DNA from: Paraferrimonas sedimenticola
GTDB taxonomy: Bacteria > Pseudomonadota > Gammaproteobacteria > Enterobacterales > Shewanellaceae
NCBI RefSeq assembly: GCF_002282855.1
Contig: NZ_NRIR01000001.1
Coordinates: forward strand, 62,001-126,000
DNA: 64,000 nt
Direction: 5' to 3'
Shown here: positions 1 to 9,318 of the stretch, one piece after another
How the letters are laid out: the number at the start of each line of letters is the position of its first letter
Position numbering within the stretch: position 1 is the first letter of the stretch
Made by a program: the position numbers and the translations under genes
Notes under the pieces: model-generated
The model's database searches: none
What the model was told of the DNA's origin: nothing
The model's input: the letters and a program-made list of their open reading frames with translations, nothing else

Positions 1-877
1 TCATGGTGAACATGGCCGCCAAGCCGCGCCCTTCTTGACCAATCAGATAGCCCTCGGCGTCGTCATAGTTCATCACACAAGTGGCAGAGCCCTTAAGGCC
101 CATCTTGTGCTCAATGGAGCCAACGCTCACCCCATTGGCGTCACCTAAACTGCCATCGTCATTGACTAGGATTTTGGGAACTAAGAATAACGAGATGTTT
201 TTGGACAGACCTTTGTCAGTGGCAATCTTGGCCAACACTAGGTGAACCACATTCTCACCTAAGTCATTGTCGCCCGAGGTGATGAAAATCTTGCTGCCGC
301 TGATTTTGTAGCTGCCGTTGTCTTGAATCTCGGCTTTGGTGCGAATACCGCGAAGATCAGAACCCGCCTGGGGTTCGGTCATGTCCATCGCACCGGTCCA
401 GGCACCCGAGTAAAGTGAAGGCAGGAATTTTTCTTTGAGCTCATCGCTGCCATGGGCATTGATACACAAAGCCGCACCTGCGGTTAGCGAGCCGTACAAC
501 TGGAATGCGTTGGACGCGCCATAACCAATCTCATCGGTTAACACGCCCAAACTTTTTGGCATGCCCATGCCACCAAACTCTGGGTTACCACACAGGCCAA
601 TCCAGCCGCCTTCGGCAAATTGGCCATAAGCATCGGCAAAACCATCGGGGGTTTTCACAATACCATTTTCAAAGCTGACGCCTTGTTCATCGGCATTTCT
701 ATCGAGGGGGGCGACCACTTGCTCGTTCAGCTTGGCAGACTCTTCAAGCACTGCCACTGCGGTCTCAAGATCCGCCATTTCGGCGAAGGCTGGCAATTGC
801 TGCCATTCATTTTGGGCGTCGAAGACCTGCTCCAGCAGGAAACGCATGTCGGCTAAAGGCGCCTTATATCCTTTCAT
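1..877 (-). CDS. Acyl-CoA dehydrogenase, FadE type (3' end outside window)
   Basis: Flavoprotein that oxidises acyl-CoA to trans-2-enoyl-CoA in the first step of beta-oxidation. The reading frame opens at ATG 877 (MKGYKAPLADMRFLLEQV) and stays open to the window edge, giving about 292 residues, roughly half of the large ~600-residue class found in gammaproteobacteria. Visible are the N-terminal helical domain (a Y-x-A-P-L-x-D-M opening typical of this class) and the middle domain, with the AWTGAMDMTEPQAGSDL substrate/FAD motif followed by ITSGDND. The C-terminal catalytic domain is not in the window. A PsrA-like dyad lies 54 bp upstream of the start, which suggests fatty-acid-responsive repression. 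The subfamily is clear; chain-length preference cannot be read from sequence. Confidence 0.9.
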   Translation of the reverse strand, partial: MKGYKAPLADMRFLLEQVFDAQNEWQQLPAFAEMADLETAVAVLEESAKLNEQVVAPLDRNADEQGVSFENGIVKTPDGFADAYGQFAEGGWIGLCGNPEFGGMGMPKSLGVLTDEIGYGASNAFQLYGSLTAGAALCINAHGSDELKEKFLPSLYSGAWTGAMDMTEPQAGSDLRGIRTKAEIQDNGSYKISGSKIFITSGDNDLGENVVHLVLAKIATDKGLSKNISLFLVPKILVNDDGSLGDANGVSVGSIEHKMGLKGSATCVMNYDDAEGYLIGQEGRGLAAMFTM

Positions 878-930
878 GGGTAGTCTCTTGTCTTGTTGTA
901 ACCGATTAAGGCCGTCATCTGACGTTAATA

Positions 931-948
931 TTTAAACACCTGTTTAAA
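931..948. promoter_or_regulatory. PsrA-like operator upstream of the acyl-CoA dehydrogenase
   Basis: TTTAAACACCTGTTTAAA is a perfect 8-bp inverted repeat around a 2-bp centre. It fits the gammaproteobacterial PsrA pattern TTyAAAC-N4-GTTTrAA. PsrA is a TetR-family repressor of beta-oxidation genes that is released by long-chain acyl ligands. The position, 54 to 71 bp upstream of the fadE-type start codon, suits repression. The psrA gene itself is not in the window. Confidence 0.65.
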
Positions 949-1027
949 TTACATCAGCTAACGGCCAAACTCAAAACTTTCGACAGTCGATCTACCCAAC
1001 TTCAAAAAAATTAAAGTCGGTGGGAAA

Positions 1028-1561
1028 TTACCACATCAAATCGTCTGGGATTTCGTACCCAGCGTATGGGTCTTCCTCGTCGGTTTGTTCTTCAACTTCA
1101 CCATCCCAAAGGTACGCCACCCACTCGGGCTTAAAGGCTTGAACCCGCTCCACCAATTTGCCCGGCAGCAAATAAGAGGCATTGTCGATACGCACAATAC
1201 CCAACTGGCCTTTTAGCAACTGCTCTTGCAAACGCTCGTCGATGTAGAGTTTGAGCACCTTATTGTTGAAGGTATAGTTAAAGCCAATCTCGGCCTCTTT
1301 ACCCGGTTTGATAGCCGCACGCTTTATTTCGGTGACAAAACCGCGCTCGCGCCCTAAAGCTTCCGCTTTGGCATCGCGCACGGCATTTAACGCTTTGTCT
1401 TGCTCTGCGGCTTCAGCGCGCTTTTGCGCCGCTTCGGCTTTGATCACTTCACTTTCGTCGACTTTGTTTTGCTTGCGCTTGCGACGCTTGTCGGTGCGCA
1501 CCTGCTTGGCTTTTTGCTTGTTGATTAAGCCCGCTTTTAACAATTGATCTTGTAACGACAT
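1028..1561 (-). CDS. DUF2058 family protein (YaiL-like)
   Basis: A 177-residue protein of the DUF2058/YaiL family, often annotated as a nucleoprotein or polynucleotide-associated protein; no defined reaction is known. It starts MSLQDQLLKAGLINKQKAKQ, the family signature. Residues about 12-75 are strongly basic and then alanine/glutamate-rich (KRRKRKQNK followed by a helical, probably coiled-coil stretch), consistent with nucleic-acid contact. The C-terminal half (INKxxFNYTFNNKVLKLYI-like segment) is the compact conserved part, and the tail is acidic (EEQTDEEDPYAGYEIPDDLMW). It lies 10 bp downstream of pyrF on the same strand and is probably co-transcribed with it. Confidence 0.85.
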   Translation of the reverse strand: MSLQDQLLKAGLINKQKAKQVRTDKRRKRKQNKVDESEVIKAEAAQKRAEAAEQDKALNAVRDAKAEALGRERGFVTEIKRAAIKPGKEAEIGFNYTFNNKVLKLYIDERLQEQLLKGQLGIVRIDNASYLLPGKLVERVQAFKPEWVAYLWDGEVEEQTDEEDPYAGYEIPDDLMW

Positions 1562-1571
1562 AACCTATCTC

Positions 1572-2270
1572 CTAGTCGTTAATCGAGGCGTGAATATCCG
1601 CCAACGCCTGCAACGGATTGTCAGCTTTGGTAATTGGTCGGCCTATCACAAGGTGATCAGCGCCAACTTCGATGGCTTTGCTCGGCGTCATGATGCGCGA
1701 CTGGTCGCCAGCATCGGCGCCCACAGGGCGAATACCCGGGGTGACTAACTGGAAGTCGCTACCAAGCTCGGCTTTGAGTGCTTGGGCTTCCTGGGCCGAG
1801 CACACCACACCATTCAAACCGGCGCTTTTAGCCAATTTGGCCAAACGCAGTACCTGGTCAGCAGGCTCACCTTCGATGCCAATGCCGTTAAGTTGCTCTT
1901 GGTCCATGCTAGTCAGCACGGTAACACCAATTAGCAAAGGGGCTTTGTCGCCATAAGGCACCAGCGCATCTTTCGCGGCTTGCATCATTTTTAGACCGCC
2001 GCTGGTGTGCACGTTGACCATCCACACACCCAACTCGGCGGCAGCACGGACGGCCTTGGCCACAGTATTGGGAATGTCATGAAATTTTAGGTCAAGGAAC
2101 ACCTCAAAGCCCAAGTTGTGCAACTCGGTGACAAACTGAGGGCCAAACAAAGTGAACATTTCCTTGCCCACTTTTAGGCGACACAGTGCTGGGTCCAGTT
2201 GTTTTACTAATGCCAGCGCTTGTTGTTGGTCGTCGAAATCCAAAGCGACCAAAATCGGATTGTGTTGCAT
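1572..2270 (-). CDS. pyrF: Orotidine 5'-phosphate decarboxylase
   Basis: Decarboxylates OMP to UMP, the last step of de novo pyrimidine synthesis, in the cytoplasm. The 232 residues match the family length. The beta-1 motif [15 protein letters not shown] and the catalytic motif [16 protein letters not shown] (Asp-Lys-x-x-x-Asp group, about residues 58-73) are intact, as are the phosphate-binding LVTPGIRP and HLVIGRPIT segments near the C-terminus. It starts 13 bp after the lapB stop. The lapA-lapB-pyrF order matches that of enterobacteria and Shewanella, so it is probably read with the LPS-assembly genes. Confidence 0.96.
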   Translation of the reverse strand: MQHNPILVALDFDDQQQALALVKQLDPALCRLKVGKEMFTLFGPQFVTELHNLGFEVFLDLKFHDIPNTVAKAVRAAAELGVWMVNVHTSGGLKMMQAAKDALVPYGDKAPLLIGVTVLTSMDQEQLNGIGIEGEPADQVLRLAKLAKSAGLNGVVCSAQEAQALKAELGSDFQLVTPGIRPVGADAGDQSRIMTPSKAIEVGADHLVIGRPITKADNPLQALADIHASIND

Positions 2271-2283
2271 CGTCGTTTCCTGT

Positions 2284-3444
2284 TTACTCGCCGTCTAAGC
2301 CAATCACAGGCTTCATTGAGCCCCACTGCTTACAGGAGGGGCATTGCCAGTGTAGGCTGTGACCGGGGAAACCGCATTCGTGGCAGCGGTAGCCCGGACG
2401 GACTCTAATTTGTTGTTGAACCAATTTTTCTAGCATGCTCAAGCTGTCCTTGGCTTTGCCATCTTCAGCTTGAGCTAGGTGAAATTTCATTAGGCGATGA
2501 AACCCTTTTAGGGTCGGATGCTGCATCAGGTGTTGCAAAATCAGACGCTCAGCATCCGCCTGCGACTCTTCTTCTAGCACTCGTTGAGCCAGCGCTAGCA
2601 CCACAGAAGCACCGGCTTCTTTACCCACTGCGGTTTGCAGCATTTGAGTATGGCCTTGCGGGTTGTTCAGGCGCTCAAAGCACTCTTTAACCACAGGCAG
2701 CGCTTCGCTAAACAAATTGACGTCGGCTTGTAGCAGTTGCTCCAACGATTGCTGACAATCAGTGTAACTGCCCTGCTCGAGCTCTAACTCGGCTTTTTGC
2801 AGCCAAGCGCGGCCGCATTTCGCATCTTGCTTCACCGCGGACTTGAGTTTGGCGAGTTTGACCTTAGGCTCGGTTTCCTCTTCGGCCAACTGACAGTAGA
2901 AATGGGCCAACAAAGGTTTATAACGCTTGCGCGTTGAACGATTAAAGCGCGCCACTACGTCAATGGCTTTTTGCCAATCTTTGGTGATCTGATAGATGTC
3001 CAGCAACTGGGTTTCGGCCTCATCAACATGCTCTGACTGGCTGATAAGGTTAACAAAAATCTCTTCGGCGCGATCATAGAAGCCCGCCGCATGATAGTCC
3101 TTGCCAAGCTCCAACATGGCCAAATCCCGCTGCTCAACGGTCAGACTTGGACGAGCAATCAAATTCTGGTGAATGCGAATCGAGCGTTCCACCTCGCCAC
3201 GGCGACGGAACAAGGCCCCAAGCGCCATGTGAGTATCTATGGTCTCGTCATCCACCTCGAGCAGGTTAATGAACAAGTCCACCGCTTTGTCGGCATCGTT
3301 AGACAGCAGGTAGTTTAACCCGGTGAAATAATCCCGGGACATGGCTTGGGCTTTTTGTTGTTGTCCTTGGCGAATACTGCGCCGTCCCATGTACCATCCA
3401 TAGGCTGCGGCGATAGGCAGTAAAAGAAACAGCAGTTCAAGCAT
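2284..3444 (-). CDS. lapB: LPS assembly protein LapB
   Basis: Inner-membrane-anchored adaptor that controls LpxC turnover by FtsH and so balances lipopolysaccharide synthesis. The 386 residues comprise one N-terminal transmembrane helix (about residues 1-17, [20 protein letters not shown]), a long run of TPR repeats on the cytoplasmic side, and a C-terminal rubredoxin-like metal site with two CxxC pairs (CHECGFPG and CPSCKQWG, about residues 354-377). The start codon lies inside lapA with an 8-bp overlap, indicating translational coupling. Length and domain order match the E. coli protein. Confidence 0.95.
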   Translation of the reverse strand: MLELLFLLLPIAAAYGWYMGRRSIRQGQQQKAQAMSRDYFTGLNYLLSNDADKAVDLFINLLEVDDETIDTHMALGALFRRRGEVERSIRIHQNLIARPSLTVEQRDLAMLELGKDYHAAGFYDRAEEIFVNLISQSEHVDEAETQLLDIYQITKDWQKAIDVVARFNRSTRKRYKPLLAHFYCQLAEEETEPKVKLAKLKSAVKQDAKCGRAWLQKAELELEQGSYTDCQQSLEQLLQADVNLFSEALPVVKECFERLNNPQGHTQMLQTAVGKEAGASVVLALAQRVLEEESQADAERLILQHLMQHPTLKGFHRLMKFHLAQAEDGKAKDSLSMLEKLVQQQIRVRPGYRCHECGFPGHSLHWQCPSCKQWGSMKPVIGLDGE

Positions 3445-3751
3445 TCGATTGAGCGTTCGCTACGGTTTCCGGTTGAGACTCGCTCGATTGAGCGTTGAGA
3501 GATTTGATGCGCTTGTTGGCCGAGCGCAGCGATAATTTCAATCGCAACACAAATACCATGGCAATAAGCCAACAGCTAACAAAGCCACTAAAAAAGACAA
3601 CCGACAAAACTACTGGAAGGCGAAATTCGTCTTGGGCGAGAAAGTAATTGATGGTGACCATCTGTTCGTTTTGACTGCCAAACGCCAGCGCCACTAAGAA
3701 CAACAAGGCAACGACTAAGGTCACAAGCAAGGTTTTCACGGCTTTCTCCAA
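3437..3751 (-). CDS. lapA: LPS assembly protein LapA
   Basis: Small DUF1049 (LapA) inner-membrane protein that works with LapB. The 104 residues contain two hydrophobic helices (about 5-24 and 42-65), separated by a short stretch with the family-typical QNEQMVTINYFLAQ, and a basic cytoplasmic tail (RLKLSLRSANKRIKSL). It is the first gene of the lapA-lapB pair and is separated from upstream ihfB by a strong terminator. A promoter should therefore lie at about 3752-3810, although I could not define its elements. Confidence 0.9.
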   Translation of the reverse strand: MEKAVKTLLVTLVVALLFLVALAFGSQNEQMVTINYFLAQDEFRLPVVLSVVFFSGFVSCWLIAMVFVLRLKLSLRSANKRIKSLNAQSSESQPETVANAQSNA

Positions 3752-3810
3752 AGCGGTCGATAATAGCTTTGATTATCCTTGAATTTTTGGAGCTTAGCTA
3801 GTGAGAATCA

Positions 3811-3836
3811 AAAAAGCCTCCATCAGGAGGCTTTTT
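3811..3836 (-). terminator. Rho-independent terminator after ihfB
   Basis: AAAAAGCCTCC-ATCA-GGAGGCTTTTT is an 11-bp stem with a 4-nt loop, flanked by A and T runs, so it can work in both directions. It begins one base past the ihfB stop codon and separates ihfB from lapA. Confidence 0.9.
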
Positions 3837-3837
3837 C

Positions 3838-4125
3838 TTATGCGAATCCGTTATTCACTCGTTCGCGAAGCTCTTTGCCGGGCTTAAAGTGCGGTACCGA
3901 CTTACCCTCGAGCTCGACCGTTTCCCCAGTCTTGGGGTTGCGACCACTGCGCGGGGCTCGAAAATGTAGCGAGAAACTACCGAAACCACGGATTTCGATG
4001 CGGTCTCCCGACTCCAGAGTGTCAGCCATTTGCTCTAACATCTCTTTAATCGCTGATTCCACTTCTTTGGCCGACAGCTGCGTTTGTTTTGACGCCAACA
4101 ATTCGATCAGTTCGGATTTAGTCAT
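3838..4125 (-). CDS. ihfB: Integration host factor beta subunit
   Basis: Beta subunit of the DNA-bending heterodimer IHF, which organises the nucleoid and assists sigma-54 promoters, recombination and replication. The frame is open from 4146, but the start at 4125 ([18 protein letters not shown]) gives the family length of 95 residues and has an AAGGG ribosome-binding sequence about 9 bases upstream. The beta-arm motif [22 protein letters not shown] (DNA-inserting proline included) is intact. It lies directly downstream of rpsA, the conserved gammaproteobacterial order. IHF would also be the expected partner of the proposed sigma-54 promoter of hcp in this window. Confidence 0.96.
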   Translation of the reverse strand: MTKSELIELLASKQTQLSAKEVESAIKEMLEQMADTLESGDRIEIRGFGSFSLHFRAPRSGRNPKTGETVELEGKSVPHFKPGKELRERVNNGFA

Positions 4126-4165
4126 CCTTTTCACCCTTATCAACAAGCTATGAAGTCTGTAATGA

Positions 4166-4185
4166 AGCGGGAGCTAACTCCCGCT
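4166..4185 (-). terminator. Hairpin between rpsA and ihfB (weak terminator or attenuator)
   Basis: AGCGGGAG-CTAA-CTCCCGCT is a perfect 8-bp stem just past the rpsA stop. On the transcribed strand it is followed by TTCATTACA and not by a clean U run, so partial termination or RNA stabilisation between rpsA and ihfB is more likely than full termination. Confidence 0.55.
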
Positions 4186-4194
4186 GCATCAGCA

Positions 4195-5865
4195 TTACTC
4201 GCTGCGAGCCGCCTTGAAGGCTTCTGCCATGGCGTTACCCATAGAAGCGTCTTCTTGCTTGTTCAAAGAAGCCATGGCTTCTTTCTCTTCCGCTTCGTCT
4301 TTAGCGCGGATAGACAAGCTGATGGTGCGGTTCTTACGGTCAACACCCATGTACTTAGCTTCAACAGCATCGCCAACGTTCAGTACAGAAGACGCGTCTT
4401 CGATACGCTCACGAGCAATGTCAGCTACACGGATGTAACCTTCAACGCTGTCGGCCAACTCGATGGTTGCACCCTTAGCGTCAACAGCAGCTACTGTACC
4501 ATTAACAATAGCGCCTTTTTTCTTATCAGCAAGATAAGAGTTGAACGGATCTTCTTCAATTTGCTTAACGCCCAAAGAGATACGCTCACGCTCAGGATCT
4601 ACTGAAAGAACAACAGCTTCGATTTCTTCGCCTTTCTTGTAGTCGCGAACGGCTTCTTCGCCTGGTGCGTTCCAAGAGATGTCAGACAAGTGAACCAGAC
4701 CGTCGATACCGCCGTCTAGGCCGATGAAGATACCGAAGTCAGTGATTGACTTGATCTTACCAGCAACGCGATCGTTCTTGTTGAACTTAGACGCGAACTC
4801 ATCCCATGGGTTAGCTTTACACTGCTTAAGACCCAGAGAAATACGACGACGCTCTTCGTCAATGTCCAGAACCATAACTTCAACACTGTCACCCAAGTTA
4901 ACAACTTTAGATGGGTGGATGTTCTTGTTGGTCCAATCCATTTCAGAAACGTGTACCAGACCTTCAACGCCTTCTTCGATTTCAACGAAGCAACCGTAGT
5001 CAGTTAGGTTGGTTACGCGACCAGTCAGGCGTGCACCTTCTGGGTAGCGCTTGCTGATTTCCAACCATGGATCTTCGCCCAATTGCTTAAGGCCTAGAGA
5101 AACGCGAGTGCGCTCACGGTCGAATTTCAGAACTTTAACATTGATTTCGTCACCAACGTTTACGATCTCGCTTGGGTGCTTAACGCGCTTCCAAGCCATG
5201 TCGGTGATGTGCAGTAGGCCGTCTACGCCGCCCAAGTCAACGAAGGCACCGTAATCGGTAAGGTTCTTAACGATACCTTTAACTTCTTGACCTTCCTGCA
5301 GGTTCTCAAGCAGTTCGTCACGCTCTTGGCTGCTCTCAGACTCGATAACAGCACGGCGAGAAACAACAACGTTGTTGCGCTTCTGGTCCAGCTTGATAAC
5401 TTTGAATTCTAGCTCTTTGCCTTCCAGGTGCAGAGTGTCACGTACTGGACGTACGTCAACTAGCGAGCCTGGTAGGAAGGCGCGGATACCGTCTAGATCG
5501 ACAGTGAAGCCACCTTTAACTTTGCCATTGATAACGCCCATAACAGTTTCAGCGTCTTCGTAAGCTTTTTCCAAACGGATCCAAGCTTCGTGGCGCTTAG
5601 CTTTTTCACGAGACAGTTGAGTCTCACCGAAGCCGTCTTCTACTGCGTCTAGCGCAACGTCAACTTCGCTACCAACTTCAACTTCTAGCTCGCCTTGAGC
5701 GTTTTTGAACTGGTCTACCGAGATAACCGCTTCAGACTTAAGACCGGCGTCAACGATTACGTTGCCGTTTTCGATCTTAACAACAGTACCTTTAACAATG
5801 GCACCTGGGCGAGTTTCGATTTCTAGTAGAGATTGTTCAAATAATTCAGCAAATGATTCAGTCAT
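4195..5865 (-). CDS. rpsA: 30S ribosomal protein S1
   Basis: The large mRNA-binding protein of the 30S subunit, needed to start translation on structured leaders. The 556 residues hold six S1 (OB-fold) repeats in series; repeats 3-5 carry the clear signature G-x-V-x-x-x-x-x-[FY]-G-x-F-[VI]-x-[LI] (for example [20 protein letters not shown] near 200 and [20 protein letters not shown] near 370). The N-terminal [13 protein letters not shown] is the ribosome-docking segment. It lies between cmk and ihfB as in E. coli. Its codon use appears more restricted than that of its neighbours, as expected for a highly expressed gene. The 98-bp gap to cmk presumably carries its promoter and the leader used in autogenous control. 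Confidence 0.98.
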   Translation of the reverse strand: MTESFAELFEQSLLEIETRPGAIVKGTVVKIENGNVIVDAGLKSEAVISVDQFKNAQGELEVEVGSEVDVALDAVEDGFGETQLSREKAKRHEAWIRLEKAYEDAETVMGVINGKVKGGFTVDLDGIRAFLPGSLVDVRPVRDTLHLEGKELEFKVIKLDQKRNNVVVSRRAVIESESSQERDELLENLQEGQEVKGIVKNLTDYGAFVDLGGVDGLLHITDMAWKRVKHPSEIVNVGDEINVKVLKFDRERTRVSLGLKQLGEDPWLEISKRYPEGARLTGRVTNLTDYGCFVEIEEGVEGLVHVSEMDWTNKNIHPSKVVNLGDSVEVMVLDIDEERRRISLGLKQCKANPWDEFASKFNKNDRVAGKIKSITDFGIFIGLDGGIDGLVHLSDISWNAPGEEAVRDYKKGEEIEAVVLSVDPERERISLGVKQIEEDPFNSYLADKKKGAIVNGTVAAVDAKGATIELADSVEGYIRVADIARERIEDASSVLNVGDAVEAKYMGVDRKNRTISLSIRAKDEAEEKEAMASLNKQEDASMGNAMAEAFKAARSE

Positions 5866-5949
5866 TTCTTAACTTCAACTTAGTGTGTTTTCCACGTTCA
5901 TCCTGAACACGGAGGTTGTTTAACAAGGCGTTCCGATCCTAGAACACCA

Positions 5950-5972
5950 ATAAAAATTGGGCCTTAGCCCAA
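5950..5972 (-). terminator. Terminator of cmk containing the stop codon
   Basis: On the transcribed strand TTGGGC-TAAG-GCCCAA is followed by TTTTTATT. The loop includes the cmk stop codon TAA, so the end of the reading frame forms part of the hairpin. A terminating ribosome would cover it, which may couple termination to translation. Confidence 0.75.
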
Positions 5973-6653
5973 ATCTAGCGACAACACATCGGCGACGTAT
6001 TCGGTTACCCGATCCATCACTTGGTCAATGTTTAACCCTGTGGTGTCAATAATTAATGCATCTTCGGCAGCGATCAAAGGTGCCACTTTGCGCCCGGTAT
6101 CGCGCGCATCGCGTTCCTTTATCTCGGCCAAAAGGCGGTCAATGTTAACATCGAAGCCCTTCTCTATCAACTGATTATAGCGCCTCTGGGCGCGCTCTTC
6201 GGCGCTGGCGGTCAGAAAGATTTTGCACTCGGCATCGTTAAAAACCACAGTGCCCATATCGCGACCGTCGGCCACTAGTCCAGGCGCGGCTCGAAAGGAG
6301 CGCTGGCGACGCAAAAGTGCCTCGCGAACTCGTGGGAAAGCCGCCACTCGAGAGGCGGCATCGGAACACTCTTGCGAACGAATGGCCTTGGAGACATCCT
6401 CGCCTTCCAGAACAACTTTTACGCCGTTATCGCCGCTTAAAAATTGTACGTCTAAGTGCGCTGCCAAAAGGCCAAGCGCTTCTTCGTTGGTGAAATCCAC
6501 ATTTCGGTAGATGGCCGCTAACGCCAGCACGCGATACAGTGCGCCGCTGTCGAGCAAATGCCACTCCAATTGTTTTGCCAAAAGCTGACAAATCGTGCCT
6601 TTCCCTGCACCACCTGGGCCGTCGATGGTAATTACCGGTGCCCTATCCAACAT
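5964..6653 (-). CDS. cmk: Cytidylate kinase
   Basis: Phosphorylates CMP and dCMP with ATP. The frame is open from 6764, but the start at 6653 ([20 protein letters not shown]) gives 229 residues, the family size, with GGAG about 7 bases upstream. The upstream extension has no similarity to the family. The P-loop GPGGAGKGT (about residues 12-20), the CMP-binding [10 protein letters not shown] segment and the lid arginines ([13 protein letters not shown]) are present. It lies between aroA and rpsA, the conserved order. Confidence 0.96.
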   Translation of the reverse strand: MLDRAPVITIDGPGGAGKGTICQLLAKQLEWHLLDSGALYRVLALAAIYRNVDFTNEEALGLLAAHLDVQFLSGDNGVKVVLEGEDVSKAIRSQECSDAASRVAAFPRVREALLRRQRSFRAAPGLVADGRDMGTVVFNDAECKIFLTASAEERAQRRYNQLIEKGFDVNIDRLLAEIKERDARDTGRKVAPLIAAEDALIIDTTGLNIDQVMDRVTEYVADVLSLDLG

Positions 6654-6783
6654 AGTCGTCTCCGAGTTAATACTTAAGGGGTAACCCCTGAAAACTGCGC
6701 GCGCTGATAACAAGATCAAAAGGCACGCTAAAAAATGCGCGCATAGTATAATCGAATCCACCAATTTTTGTTGGCAAACTTCA

Positions 6784-6820
6784 AAATAAAAACGGTGTAA
6801 AGGTCACCCTTTACACCGTT
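6784..6820 (-). terminator. Strong terminator after aroA
   Basis: AACGGTGTAAAGG-TCAC-CCTTTACACCGTT is a 13-bp perfect stem; on the minus strand it is followed by TTTTTATTTTG. It closes the serC-hisC-aroA block and implies a separate promoter for cmk. Confidence 0.9.
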
Positions 6821-6847
6821 TCAGCAATCAACTGCGGCCTGACACTA

Positions 6848-8134
6848 CTATCTGTTTGACGTCAGACGGTCAAACTCTTCGAAGTAAGTTGGAAAGGTCT
6901 TTGAGGTACAATCCGGGTCATTGATAACCACGCCCGCTTTACCAAACGCCATTAGGCTAAAGCACATGGCGATTCTGTGGTCGTTGTAGGTATCGATATC
7001 CGCTTTGGCCAAATCCACCGGGCCTTGGACCTTGATATAGTCGTGGCCTTCTTCCACCACAGCGCCCACTTTCTTAAGCTCGCACGCCATGGCCGCTAAG
7101 CGGTCGGTTTCTTTGATGCGCCAGTTGTAGATGTTGCGCAGCACGGTTTCACCTTCGGCAAACACCGCCGCTGCCGCTATGGTCATCGCTGCATCCGGAA
7201 TGTGGTTCATATCCATGTCGATGCCCTTTAGCACCCCAGGACGCGCGATGATGTAATCATCACCCCACTCGATATCCGCGCCCATGGCCGCTAGCGCATC
7301 GGCAAACTTCACGTCACCCTGAATGGCCGCTTTGCCCACGCCTGTGACTTTCACTTCACCACCGGCAATCGCGCCCGCCGCTAAGAAGTAAGACGCCGAC
7401 GAGGCATCCCCTTCCACCAAGAAAGTGCCTGGCGCTTGATAAGTTTGGTTACCTTTCACCTCAAACACCTGATAGTTATCGTGGCTCACTTCGACGCCAA
7501 AACGCGCCATGATGGCCAGGGTAATATCAATGTACGGCTTAGACACCAACTCGCCTTTGATGCGAATGGTGACATCCCCCTTGGCCATTGGCGCCACCAT
7601 CAATAGCGCGGTCAAAAACTGACTCGACAAGTCACCGGCAATACTTACCTCACCGCCATTCAAGCCTGAGCCTGAAATTTTAAGCGGTGGAAAGCCTGGG
7701 TTTTTAAGGTACTCAACCTCAGCACCCAGCGGGAGCAATGCATCAACGAGATCACCAATCGGACGTTCTTCCATGCGCGGCTCACCGGTGAGTTCAAACT
7801 CGCCATGAGCCAAGGTAAGCGCTGCACACAAAGGACGCATCGCAGTACCGGCGTTACCCAAGAATAGATTCAGGGCTTTATTCGACTGAAAAGCACCACC
7901 AACGCCATCCACCACGCAAGTGCGCTTGTCGTCACTTAGCTGATAGCTCACACCCAGTTGACTGAGAGCGTTAAGCATGTGGCGGATGTCATCGGAATCG
8001 AGCAAATTGGTCAGGGTGGTTTGTCCCTGCGCCATGGCTGCCAGCAACAAGGCTCGGTTAGAGATACTCTTAGAGCCTGGAATATTAATTTCCCCATTAA
8101 TCGAAGCGATGGGGGCTAAGCTTAATTGCTTCAT
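6848..8134 (-). CDS. aroA: 3-phosphoshikimate 1-carboxyvinyltransferase (EPSP synthase)
   Basis: Transfers enolpyruvate from PEP to shikimate 3-phosphate, the sixth step of the chorismate pathway. At 428 residues it matches class I enzymes (E. coli size). Shikimate-phosphate/PEP motifs are visible: [15 protein letters not shown] (about 20-34), [17 protein letters not shown] (about 92-108), [14 protein letters not shown], and the late motif [16 protein letters not shown]. The Gly of the LGNAGTAMR motif is unchanged, so this looks like the glyphosate-sensitive class. Its start overlaps the hisC stop by 4 bp (ATGA), which means translational coupling. Confidence 0.97.
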   Translation of the reverse strand: MKQLSLAPIASINGEINIPGSKSISNRALLLAAMAQGQTTLTNLLDSDDIRHMLNALSQLGVSYQLSDDKRTCVVDGVGGAFQSNKALNLFLGNAGTAMRPLCAALTLAHGEFELTGEPRMEERPIGDLVDALLPLGAEVEYLKNPGFPPLKISGSGLNGGEVSIAGDLSSQFLTALLMVAPMAKGDVTIRIKGELVSKPYIDITLAIMARFGVEVSHDNYQVFEVKGNQTYQAPGTFLVEGDASSASYFLAAGAIAGGEVKVTGVGKAAIQGDVKFADALAAMGADIEWGDDYIIARPGVLKGIDMDMNHIPDAAMTIAAAAVFAEGETVLRNIYNWRIKETDRLAAMACELKKVGAVVEEGHDYIKVQGPVDLAKADIDTYNDHRIAMCFSLMAFGKAGVVINDPDCTSKTFPTYFEEFDRLTSNR

Positions 8135-9234
8135 GCAAATCCTATCTTTTCAAGGCTTTCTAACAAGCGGTCGTTCTCCGCTGGAAGCCCAATACTCACA
8201 CGCAAGTGCTGTGGCATACCGTAACCGCCGATGGGGCGCACAATCACGCCCTGCTCTAGCAGCGCCTGGTAGGTCGGCATTGCGTCTTTTTGAATGTTAA
8301 TGGTGACGAAATTACCCTTGGAAGGAATATAGTCGATGCCTTTAGCGTCTAACCAATCGCACACGCGCTTAAGTTCGGTGCGATTAAGCTCGACGCTTTG
8401 GGCAAGGTATTCGTCGTCGTTCAGTGCCGCTTCGGCTGCTACCAAAGCTAAGCTGTTGTTGTTAAAGGGTTCGCGAACTCGGTTTAATAGGTCGGCCACT
8501 TGTGGGTGACACACACAGTAGCCCACGCGCAAGCCGGCAAGACCATAGGCCTTAGAGAAAGTGCGGCTCACAATTAGATTCGGGAATTCGTTTACCCAAG
8601 CACAAGAATCGGCTTTCTCTTCTTCGCTCAAGTACTCGTAATAGGCTTCGTCCAATACCACCAACACATCAGACGGCACTTTGGCGATAAAGGCTTTTAA
8701 GGTAGCCGCATCGATAAAGTTGCCGGTTGGGTTGTTGGGGTTGGCGACGCACATCAAGCGAGTGTCATCATTGACCGCCGCCAGCATGGCGTCCAAATCA
8801 TGACCGTAGTCTTTGGCGGCAATCGCACGATGCTTGGCGCCGCACGACTGGGTCAAGAGCGCGTACACAATAAAGGCATACTGAGAATAAACCACCTGAT
8901 GCTGAGGCGTAACGAAGGTGCGGAAAACCAGCTCAAGTACTTCGTTGGAGCCATTGCCCAATACAATCTGTTCAGGCGACACGCTCAAACGAGAAGACAA
9001 GGCCTGCTTTAAGCCGTAGCCGCTAGCATCTGGATAGCGACTTAAGTCGGCGACCGCGTTATCAATCGCCTGACGCACCGACGCACTTGGGCCCAGTGGA
9101 TTTTCGTTAGAGGCCAATTTGACGATGTCGCTAATGCCTAGCTCACGCTCAAGCTCCTCAATCGGCTTACCCGGCTCGTATGGCTTGAGTCCTTGTACGC
9201 CAGTGTTGGCCAGTCCAATAAAATCACAGCTCAT
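8131..9234 (-). CDS. hisC: Histidinol-phosphate / aromatic aminotransferase
   Basis: PLP-dependent class I/II aminotransferase of 367 residues. The PLP lysine is in [14 protein letters not shown] (about residue 220), and the N-terminal [15 protein letters not shown] and [12 protein letters not shown] motifs are typical of HisC. It lies between serC and aroA, not in a his operon. In this setting, as in Pseudomonas serC-pheA-hisC-aroA, such enzymes often also serve tyrosine and phenylalanine synthesis, and a second hisC may exist elsewhere. pheA and tyrA are absent here. Substrate choice cannot be settled from sequence. Confidence 0.9.
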   Translation of the reverse strand: MSCDFIGLANTGVQGLKPYEPGKPIEELERELGISDIVKLASNENPLGPSASVRQAIDNAVADLSRYPDASGYGLKQALSSRLSVSPEQIVLGNGSNEVLELVFRTFVTPQHQVVYSQYAFIVYALLTQSCGAKHRAIAAKDYGHDLDAMLAAVNDDTRLMCVANPNNPTGNFIDAATLKAFIAKVPSDVLVVLDEAYYEYLSEEEKADSCAWVNEFPNLIVSRTFSKAYGLAGLRVGYCVCHPQVADLLNRVREPFNNNSLALVAAEAALNDDEYLAQSVELNRTELKRVCDWLDAKGIDYIPSKGNFVTINIQKDAMPTYQALLEQGVIVRPIGGYGMPQHLRVSIGLPAENDRLLESLEKIGFA

Positions 9235-9318
9235 TGTTGTTATCCTTGTTCTTTTATTTGGCGTCGCTGCTCGCGACGGCTTTTAAACCTGTTCCAGTAA
9301 ATCCACTGTCGATCAATC

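Noticed and set aside
4150-4605. Open frame of 151 codons on the plus strand inside rpsA
   Set aside because: It is fully antisense to the conserved S1 coding sequence, has no ribosome-binding site and no recognisable product.
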